From Flavobacteriaceae bacterium (GTDB lineage: Bacteria; Bacteroidota; Bacteroidia; Flavobacteriales; Flavobacteriaceae): a stretch of DNA of 6,737 nt. The notes under the pieces were generated by a model. That model had not been told where the DNA came from, did not search any database, and saw nothing but the letters and a program-made list of their open reading frames with translations. The stretch spans positions 1-6,737 of the forward strand of contig JAMPYA010000122.1 in NCBI GenBank assembly GCA_023700885.1. Direction: 5' to 3'. This document shows, piece by piece, positions 1 through 5,861 of the stretch. The position numbers and the translations under genes were made by a program. Each line of letters opens with the position of its first letter. Within the stretch, counting starts at the first letter, position 1.

Positions 1-454
1 GATATTCTACAAATCGTCCAATTTCTTTATTGTTTCTAAATAAAATGATGGTCGGAACTCTTTGTATGTCAAATCCTTGTTGATCGTTTTCCGGAGTAGA
101 TTTTTTTCTGTCAACTGTAATTAGTTCAATATTTTTTTCATCAAATTGTAATGCATCCATTATTTTATAAAATGGTGGCGTTGCAACTTTGCTATCTCCA
201 CACCAAGTACCCATAAAAATTTTAATTTTTACATCTTTCATATGTGGTTTTAGTTGAGAAATAATGGTTTCGTCAACCTGATAATCTTTATAAAATAAAT
301 CAAACCATGAGTTAAATGGAGCTTGTTGTAACATTGCTCTATTAGCAATTCCAACTAAATTACCGTCAACAACAGTAGCATTGGTTTTTTTTTGTTGTGC
401 ATTACAACTAGAAAACAAAATAAGTGTGATCATTAATGTTAAATATTTTTTCAT
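1..454 (-). CDS. Thioredoxin-fold lipoprotein with one active-site Cys (partial, C-terminus off left edge)
   Basis: The ATG at 454-452 opens a frame that runs off the left edge after 151 codons. The N-terminus is a lipoprotein signal: MKK, a hydrophobic stretch to about residue 14, then LFSSC with the presumed lipidated Cys17 followed by NAQQ, so the product should sit in the cell envelope. After a linker comes a thioredoxin-like domain. A beta strand (KIKIF) leads into GTWCGDS at 82-88, and the cis-Pro motif RVPT (Pro134) precedes the strand IILF. The usual WCxxC motif is replaced by WCGDS, with Cys85 in the first position and Ser88 in the second. A classical dithiol-disulfide cycle is therefore not available from this motif, so a monothiol or non-redox role is possible. 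The substrate is unknown. The gene starts 12 bp after the gpmI stop on the same strand and has no TAnnTTTG box of its own in that gap, so cotranscription with gpmI is likely. The fold is quite sure; the function is not. Confidence 0.85.
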   Translation of the reverse strand, partial: MKKYLTLMITLILFSSCNAQQKKTNATVVDGNLVGIANRAMLQQAPFNSWFDLFYKDYQVDETIISQLKPHMKDVKIKIFMGTWCGDSKVATPPFYKIMDALQFDEKNIELITVDRKKSTPENDQQGFDIQRVPTIILFRNNKEIGRFVEY

Positions 455-466
455 TGATATCCAATT

Positions 467-1984
467 TTAAATAAGTGATTCTTGATTCATAACCGCTGGT
501 TTCTCTATTCCTATTAATTTTAAAATGGTTGGCGCAACATCCGCTAAGATACCACTTTTAATAGATTTTAAATCCTTATCAATTAAAATAATTGGCACCG
601 GATTGGTGGTATGAGCCGTATTCGGACTTCCATCTTCATTGATCATGGTTTCGCAGTTTCCATGGTCGGCAATAATTATGGTTGTGTAATTGTGTTCATT
701 CGCATTTTCAACAATTTCTTTTACGCAAACATCAACTGTTTCACAAGCTTTTATGGCTGCTTCTAATACTCCTGTATGTCCAACCATATCTCCGTTTGCA
801 AAATTTAAACAGATAAAATCGGTTGTTTGGTTTATAATTTCCGGAATAATGGCATTTTTAATTTCAAAAGCACTCATCTCAGGTTGTAAATCGTAGGTAG
901 CAACTTTTGGTGATGGACATAACAATCGTTTTTCGCCGATAAATGCTGTTTCTCTTCCACCTGAAAAGAAAAAAGTAACATGCGGATATTTCTCTGTTTC
1001 TGCGATTCTGATTTGTGTTTTATTGTTTTTCTCTAAAATTTCACCCAAAGTTTCGCTAAGATTATCTTTTTCATAAACCACTTTCACATTTTGAAAAGTT
1101 TCATCGTAATTAGTTAAAGTAACATAATATAACGATAATTTTTTCATTCCAAATTCTGGAAAATCTTTTTGTGAAAGCACTTCTGTTAGTTCACGACCAC
1201 GATCAGTTCTGAAATTATAGAAAATAATGACATCATCATTTTTAATTGTTGCTATCGGATCATGTTTTTCATTTACCATTATAATTGGTTTGATAAATTC
1301 ATCAGTAATCCCATTTTCATAACTTTTTTGAAGTGATTCAGTGGCGTTAGAACTTAATTCACCAATTCCGTTTACCAATAAATCATAAGCTATTTTAACT
1401 CTTTCCCAACGTTTATCGCGATCCATTGCGTAATACCTACCAATAATAGAGGCTAATTTTCCGGTTGTTTTTTTTAGATGTGTTTCTATTTCTTGGATAA
1501 ATCCGATTCCCGATTTCGGATCAACGTCTCTACCATCTGTAAATGCATGAACAAATACATCCGATAAACCAAAATCATGACAGGTATTGATTAATCCTTT
1601 TAAATGGTTCATATGTGAATGAACTCCCCCATCTGATAATAATCCTAATAAGTGAACTTTTTTATGGTTAGTTTTAGCGTAATTTAAAGCATCTATCAAT
1701 ACTTTTTCTTGTTGAAGTGTTTTATTTTCAACAGCCCAATTAATTTTTACAAAATCCTGATATACAATTCTTCCTGCACCCAAATTCATGTGTCCAACTT
1801 CACTGTTTCCCATTTGACCATCTGGCAATCCGACGTTAAGACCATCGGTTCGTAAAGAAGCATTCGGATAATCGGTGTAAAGAGAATCTATAAAAGGTGT
1901 TTTGGCTAAATCAACTGCAGAAACTTTTGGATTGGGTGCTTTTCCCCATCCGTCTAAAATCATTAAAAGGACTTTTTTATTCAT
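467..1984 (-). CDS. gpmI: 2,3-bisphosphoglycerate-independent phosphoglycerate mutase
   Basis: A complete 505-residue protein, the usual length for iPGM. It interconverts 3- and 2-phosphoglycerate in cytosolic glycolysis and gluconeogenesis through a phosphoserine intermediate and two metal ions (Mn2+ in characterised bacterial enzymes). The alkaline-phosphatase-like metal-binding parts are all visible: ILDGWG with Asp11; GNSEVGH with the phosphorylated Ser61; NGDMVGH with Asp399 and His403; ADHGNCE with Asp440 and His441; and TAHTTNP with His458. The inserted transferase domain (about residues 75-300) has SDGGVHSH with His122, FTDGRD, GRYYAMDRD and NFRTDRGREL, which supply the substrate-binding arginines and aspartates. 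These positions run zero to four residues behind those known for the Bacillus stearothermophilus enzyme, so the active site looks intact. The ATG at 1984-1982 fits the family N-terminus (MNKKVLLMILDGWG). A TAnnTTTG box lies 25 nt upstream and the thioredoxin-like lipoprotein gene follows at once. Confidence 0.98.
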   Translation of the reverse strand: MNKKVLLMILDGWGKAPNPKVSAVDLAKTPFIDSLYTDYPNASLRTDGLNVGLPDGQMGNSEVGHMNLGAGRIVYQDFVKINWAVENKTLQQEKVLIDALNYAKTNHKKVHLLGLLSDGGVHSHMNHLKGLINTCHDFGLSDVFVHAFTDGRDVDPKSGIGFIQEIETHLKKTTGKLASIIGRYYAMDRDKRWERVKIAYDLLVNGIGELSSNATESLQKSYENGITDEFIKPIIMVNEKHDPIATIKNDDVIIFYNFRTDRGRELTEVLSQKDFPEFGMKKLSLYYVTLTNYDETFQNVKVVYEKDNLSETLGEILEKNNKTQIRIAETEKYPHVTFFFSGGRETAFIGEKRLLCPSPKVATYDLQPEMSAFEIKNAIIPEIINQTTDFICLNFANGDMVGHTGVLEAAIKACETVDVCVKEIVENANEHNYTTIIIADHGNCETMINEDGSPNTAHTTNPVPIILIDKDLKSIKSGILADVAPTILKLIGIEKPAVMNQESLI

Positions 1985-2009
1985 AAAATCATTGAAAATT
2001 AATTCATAG

Positions 2010-2017
2010 CAAAGATA
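2010..2017 (-). promoter_or_regulatory. Putative Bacteroidota -7 box of the gpmI promoter
   Basis: Read on the minus strand this is TATCTTTG, an exact match to the Bacteroidota sigma-A -7 consensus TAnnTTTG. It ends 25 nt before the gpmI ATG, which would give a leader of roughly 20 nt. No convincing -33 TTG is seen at the usual spacing. In its place are two A6 tracts (minus strand) whose starts are 11 nt apart, around 2030-2046. The call rests on the box and its position only. Confidence 0.5.
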
Positions 2018-2068
2018 AAGCTGAAATACTTTTTTATGGCTTTTTTATCAAAATAATTAACGAAATCG

Positions 2069-3010
2069 TTAGAAATGAATTTGGTGTTTATACGACAAAT
2101 GTTCTATTTTTTGTTGAAGATTTTTTAAAAACACTTGATGTTTTGGGCTATCTTCATTAAATGGTCTGTGTTTCAGCGCTTTTTGCACATCATCAACTTC
2201 ATCCATTAGTGGGTAGGAATTTTCATCAATCCAAGTTTTTTTGAATTGTTCCCAAATATAATCAACTGCCAAATCGTTAGGATGAATCATGTCACTTTTA
2301 TAAAATCTGTAATCGCGTAAATCATCCATCATAATTTCAAACGAAGGAAAATAAAAGCTGTTTTTTTGATTGATAACTTGATGAACTGCAGTAAGAAGTA
2401 ATGCTTTACTTTGATTGTTTTCTACAATTCCGTTACTTAAATGACGCACCGGACTTACTGTAAAAAGAACCGTTACTTTTGGGTTAAATTGAGTAATTAT
2501 GACAAGTATATTTTGAATACTTTGTTCAATTTCAGTTAAGCTTAGAAGTCTTTTTGTGAACTTTTTTTGAGGTATTTTATGGCAATTGGCAACTAAATGA
2601 TTTTTTTCTGTAAACTCATAAACCCAAGCAGTTCCTAAAGAAATAATAATATGAGTTGCGTTTTTTAAAAATAAAAAGGCGTTTTTATTTGATTCGTTAA
2701 TATTTTTTAAAATCGTAGTTTTTGATGTAGATGAAAATGCCGAATGATGATTAAAACTTTGCCAAAGCTCATTGTGAAAATATAAATCATCCACATTATA
2801 AATCCGTTGCTTTATAATGTCTTTAAAAGCAGTTTCAATAGCAACTGGATGAAATAAAATACCAAATGGATTTAACAAATATTGAAATTTGAAATAATTC
2901 AGTTTATCACTCATATTCTCAGCAAAACAAGAACCTATTAAAAACGTTTTCGAATCGTAATTTAAAACTTGTTCTTGTTTTGATAGCGATATTTCAGTTC
3001 TGAATTTCAT
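2069..3010 (-). CDS. GSCFA domain protein (SGNH-hydrolase-like, function unknown)
   Basis: A complete 313-residue protein. The family-defining motif GSCFA is at residues 26-30 (FLIGSCFAENM), placed as in the GSCFA family (Pfam PF08885) just after an N-terminal MKFRTEI segment, which supports the ATG at 3010-3008. Other family-like blocks are NPFGILFHP near residue 48, ISLGTAWVYE near 123-132, FTVSPVRH near 183-190, and SDMIHPND with Asp240 and His243 spaced as DxxH. The C-terminal segment with HRPFN and HQ.FL is also typical. Ser27 plus the Asp240/His243 pair resembles the catalytic arrangement of SGNH/GDSL esterases, so a hydrolase or acyl-esterase role is a reasonable inference, but the substrate is unknown. 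No signal peptide or membrane segment is seen, so it is probably cytoplasmic. It follows alaS on the same strand after a 105-bp gap filled by a heptamer repeat, and no TAnnTTTG box was found in that gap, so it may depend on alaS transcription. Confidence 0.9.
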   Translation of the reverse strand: MKFRTEISLSKQEQVLNYDSKTFLIGSCFAENMSDKLNYFKFQYLLNPFGILFHPVAIETAFKDIIKQRIYNVDDLYFHNELWQSFNHHSAFSSTSKTTILKNINESNKNAFLFLKNATHIIISLGTAWVYEFTEKNHLVANCHKIPQKKFTKRLLSLTEIEQSIQNILVIITQFNPKVTVLFTVSPVRHLSNGIVENNQSKALLLTAVHQVINQKNSFYFPSFEIMMDDLRDYRFYKSDMIHPNDLAVDYIWEQFKKTWIDENSYPLMDEVDDVQKALKHRPFNEDSPKHQVFLKNLQQKIEHLSYKHQIHF

Positions 3011-3014
3011 TTTT

Positions 3015-3112
3015 GGTATCTAGTATCTGGTATCTAGTATCTAGTATTTGGCAGTTAGTATCTTGTAAAAATTAATAAAAGTCTTGATACCTGATACTTG
3101 CTACCAGCTACT
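3015..3112. repeat. Inverted pair of heptamer (RGTATCT) tandem arrays
   Basis: The left arm at 3015-3063 is seven adjacent 7-bp units on the plus strand: GGTATCT, AGTATCT, GGTATCT, AGTATCT, AGTATTT, GGCAGTT, AGTATCT. The right arm at 3085-3112, read on the minus strand, is four units of the same type: AGTAGCT, GGTAGCA, AGTATCA, GGTATCA. Each unit follows RGTATCW, with A and G often alternating in the first position. The arms are opposed, so 3015-3034 pairs with 3086-3105 at 17 of 20 positions. Other registers shifted by multiples of seven are also possible, for example 3022-3049 against 3085-3112 at 21 of 28. The spacer between the arms (3064-3084) is AT-rich. The element fills nearly all of the alaS-GSCFA gap and ends 4 nt before the GSCFA ATG. 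It resembles an intergenic, possibly dispersed, repeat rather than a simple terminator; its function is unknown. Confidence 0.85.
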
Positions 3113-3115
3113 TTT

Positions 3116-5725
3116 TTATAAATAACCTTTAGCTTGTTCTATCGCTTTTGTTAAACCATCCGGATTTTTACCTCCAGCAGTAGCAAAAAATGCTTGTCCG
3201 CCGCCGCCACCATTAATAAATTTACCCAATTCTCGGACTATTTTACTAGCATCTAAACCCTTTTCATCTACTAAATTTTTAGCGATAGAAATCGTTAATG
3301 AAACTTTATCATCATAATTGCTTCCGACAATAAAAAATAGATTTTCTACTTGGTCTTGCAATTCAAACGTCAAATTTTTAATGGTTTGATTATCCAAATC
3401 AACCAAAGTACTGATAAAATTAACACCGTTGATAAGCTCTTTTTGGGCGATCAAATCATGTTTAAGATTTCCCGCTTTTTCTTTTAATAAATGTTCAACT
3501 TGTTTTTTAAGTGCTGAATTTTCATCTTGCAATGATTCAATTGCTTTTACCGTATCTGGAACATTTTTTAATAGTTGTTTTACTTGATTAAGCTCAGATT
3601 CCTGCTTTAAGAAATAGGCTTTGGCATCCTCTCCGGTAATAGCTTCAATTCTTCGCATTCCGGCAGCAATGGCAGTTTCCGTAGTAATTTTAAAATACCA
3701 AATATCAGCCGTATTTTGAACGTGAGTTCCGCCACATAATTCAACAGAATCACCATATTCAATGGTTCTTACCGTATCGCCATATTTTTCACCAAAAAGC
3801 GCCATCGCTCCTTTTTCTAAAGCTTTTTTAATTGGAATATTTCTGTTTTCTATTAACAATAAGTTGGCTTTTATTTTTTCGTTAACAAAGTTTTCAACTT
3901 CGATAATTTCCTCGGAGGTCAATTTTGAAAAGTGAGAAAAGTCAAAACGTAAATTATGAGCATTTACCATAGATCCTTTTTGTTCAACATGCGTTCCTAA
4001 AACAGCACGTAAAGCCTGATGCATTAAATGTGTTGCAGTGTGATTTGCCATTGTTTTTTGACGAGCAACAACATCTACACTTGCAATAAAATTTTCATCA
4101 AGAGCAGTTGGTAATTTCTTAACAAAATGGATAATTAAGTTGTTTTCCTTTTTGGTATCAATGATATGATATTTTTCTCCTAAAGTATTTTTTAAGATTC
4201 CTTGATCGCCAACTTGACCACCACCTTCCGGATAAAATGGAGTTTTGTTAAAAACCAACTGAAATAAAGTTCCTTCTTTTTTAGAGGTCACTTTTCTATA
4301 ACGAGCAATTTTTATAACTTCTTCTAAAGAATCATAACCCACAAAACCTTCTGGTTCAACATCACTTAACATTACCCAATCATCAGTATCTACTTCTGCA
4401 GCAGCTCTAGAACGTGATTTTTGTTTTTCCATTTCTACTGCAAATTCATTTTCATCTAAACACAATCCTTTTTCGCGTAAAATTAAAGCGGTTAAATCTA
4501 TTGGAAATCCAAAGGTATCATATAATTCAAATGCTTTTTTTCCAGATAAAACCTTGCTATCCATTGCATTAATGAGGTTGTCTAATAAACCTAAACCTTG
4601 ACCTAAAGTGCGTAAAAAAGAATTTTCTTCTTCTTGGATAACTCTTGAAATTAGTGTCTTTTGATGTTTTAATTCTGGAAATGCAGTTCCCATTTGTTCA
4701 CTTAACACCTCTACAAGTTTGTAAATAAATGCTTCTTTTTGATTTAAAAATGTAAATCCATAACGAATGGCACGTCTTAAAATTCTTCTAATTACATAAC
4801 CAGCACCCGTATTTGATGGCAATTGACCATCGGCAATTGAAAATGATACTGCTCTGATATGATCTGCAATTACCCGAATGGCAATGGTGGTTTTTTCGTC
4901 TTTTTTGTATGAATGTTGTGTTATTTTTTCAATTTCTTGGATGATGGGTTGAAATACATCGGTATCGTAATTTGATTTTTTTCCTTGTAATGCCATACAC
5001 AAACGCTCAAAGCCCATCCCGGTATCTACATGTTGCTCGGGAAGTTTTTCTAAAGCCCCATCAGCTTTACGGTTAAATTCCATAAAAACTAAATTCCAAA
5101 TCTCTACAACTTGAGGATGGTCATTATTTACTAAATCTCTTCCTGGAATTTGAGCTTTTTCATCTTCTGAACGTAAATCGACGTGAATTTCTGAACAAGG
5201 ACCACACGGACCTTGATTTCCCATTTCCCAAAAATTATCTTTTTTATTTCCTAAAATGATGCGGTCTTCAGGAACAATTGTTTTCCATAAATCATATGCT
5301 TCTTGGTCAAAAGCTAAATTTTCATCTTTATAACCTTCAAAAACGGAAACGTATAAATTATTTTTATCAATTTTATAAACTTCAGTTAACAATTCCCAAG
5401 CCCAATCAATGGCTTCTTTTTTAAAATAATCGCCAAAACTCCAGTTTCCCAACATTTCAAACATCGTATGATGATAGGTATCAATCCCAACCTCTTCTAA
5501 ATCGTTATGTTTACCAGAAACGCGTAAACATTTTTGGGTATCGGCAATTCGTTTAATTTCAGCAGTTTTTTGACCTAAAAAATATTCTTTAAACTGATTC
5601 ATTCCAGCGTTTGTAAACATCAAAGTAGGGTCATCTTTGATAACCATTGGGGCAGATGCTACTATTTTATGTTGTTTTGATTGAAAAAAATCTAAAAACT
5701 GCTGTCTAATTTCTTGTGATGTCAT
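3116..5725 (-). CDS. alaS: Alanine--tRNA ligase (alanyl-tRNA synthetase)
   Basis: A complete class II synthetase of 869 residues when started at the ATG at 5725-5723. It charges tRNA-Ala in the cytosol using ATP. The N-terminal catalytic core includes MFTNAGMNQF, CLRVSGKHNDLEEVG with Arg68 (equivalent to E. coli Arg69), FEMLGNWSFGDYF, GPCGPCSE at 172-179 and DTGMGFERL with Asp234. The tRNA-recognition region follows, with GAGYVIRRILRRAIRYG. The editing domain, which clears Ser- and Gly-tRNA-Ala, has all four zinc ligands: HTATH (His562, His566) and CGGTH (Cys664, His668). A likely coiled coil lies around 690-755, and the C-Ala domain carries a five-glycine run at 839-843. The in-frame ATG 33 nt upstream (5758) would add MNNHFSYLVRI, but family members begin at MTSQEIRQ, so the shorter start is preferred. 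The gene is divergent from an M23 peptidase gene and is followed by a GSCFA gene. Confidence 0.98.
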   Translation of the reverse strand: MTSQEIRQQFLDFFQSKQHKIVASAPMVIKDDPTLMFTNAGMNQFKEYFLGQKTAEIKRIADTQKCLRVSGKHNDLEEVGIDTYHHTMFEMLGNWSFGDYFKKEAIDWAWELLTEVYKIDKNNLYVSVFEGYKDENLAFDQEAYDLWKTIVPEDRIILGNKKDNFWEMGNQGPCGPCSEIHVDLRSEDEKAQIPGRDLVNNDHPQVVEIWNLVFMEFNRKADGALEKLPEQHVDTGMGFERLCMALQGKKSNYDTDVFQPIIQEIEKITQHSYKKDEKTTIAIRVIADHIRAVSFSIADGQLPSNTGAGYVIRRILRRAIRYGFTFLNQKEAFIYKLVEVLSEQMGTAFPELKHQKTLISRVIQEEENSFLRTLGQGLGLLDNLINAMDSKVLSGKKAFELYDTFGFPIDLTALILREKGLCLDENEFAVEMEKQKSRSRAAAEVDTDDWVMLSDVEPEGFVGYDSLEEVIKIARYRKVTSKKEGTLFQLVFNKTPFYPEGGGQVGDQGILKNTLGEKYHIIDTKKENNLIIHFVKKLPTALDENFIASVDVVARQKTMANHTATHLMHQALRAVLGTHVEQKGSMVNAHNLRFDFSHFSKLTSEEIIEVENFVNEKIKANLLLIENRNIPIKKALEKGAMALFGEKYGDTVRTIEYGDSVELCGGTHVQNTADIWYFKITTETAIAAGMRRIEAITGEDAKAYFLKQESELNQVKQLLKNVPDTVKAIESLQDENSALKKQVEHLLKEKAGNLKHDLIAQKELINGVNFISTLVDLDNQTIKNLTFELQDQVENLFFIVGSNYDDKVSLTISIAKNLVDEKGLDASKIVRELGKFINGGGGGQAFFATAGGKNPDGLTKAIEQAKGYL

Positions 5726-5781
5726 AATTCTTACTAAATAGCTAAAATGATTGTTCATCTTTTAAGTTGGAAAACATTTTG

Positions 5782-5789
5782 TATTTTTG
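5782..5789 (+). promoter_or_regulatory. Putative -7 box for the M23 peptidase gene
   Basis: TATTTTTG on the plus strand matches the Bacteroidota -7 consensus TAnnTTTG and is the only such match on this strand between the two divergent genes. It would give a leader of about 65 nt before the ATG at 5862. No TTG is seen at the expected -33 spacing, so the support is the box and its position alone. Confidence 0.4.
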
Positions 5790-5837
5790 TTTGCCAACAT
5801 ACTAAAAATGCATATTAAAAGTTATAAATGTTTGATG

Positions 5838-5845
5838 CAAAAATA
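5838..5845 (-). promoter_or_regulatory. Putative -7 box for alaS
   Basis: Read on the minus strand this is TATTTTTG, the only TAnnTTTG match on this strand in the alaS/M23 intergenic region. The implied leader to the preferred alaS start at 5725 is about 105 nt, within which I see no clear T-box-like or other riboswitch structure. No good -33 element is visible. Confidence 0.4.
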
Positions 5846-5861
5846 GTATATTTTTAGGATT

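Noticed and set aside
381..401. A9 homopolymer (minus strand) just after the lipobox of the thioredoxin-like gene, a possible phase-variation tract
   Set aside because: Runs of eight or nine A or T are common in this AT-rich window, including inside gpmI, and the reading frame is intact with a Lys-Lys encoded there.
690..896. 68-residue plus-strand ORF
   Set aside because: It lies wholly inside gpmI on the opposite strand, in a region coding conserved iPGM motifs, and has no recognisable domain or promoter.
2059..2070. Small palindrome AACGAAATCGTT at the end of the GSCFA gene, a possible terminator
   Set aside because: The stem is only 5 bp with a 2-nt loop, and the following sequence on the minus strand (AATTATTTT) is not a clean U-tract. 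Too weak to call a terminator.
3015..3112. CRISPR array
   Set aside because: The repeat unit is 7 bp and contiguous with no spacers, and the second arm is in the opposite orientation. No cas gene is nearby.
5726..5837. T-box or other riboswitch in the alaS leader
   Set aside because: No T-box core motif or stable antiterminator pairing was recognised, and T-boxes are not expected in Bacteroidota.
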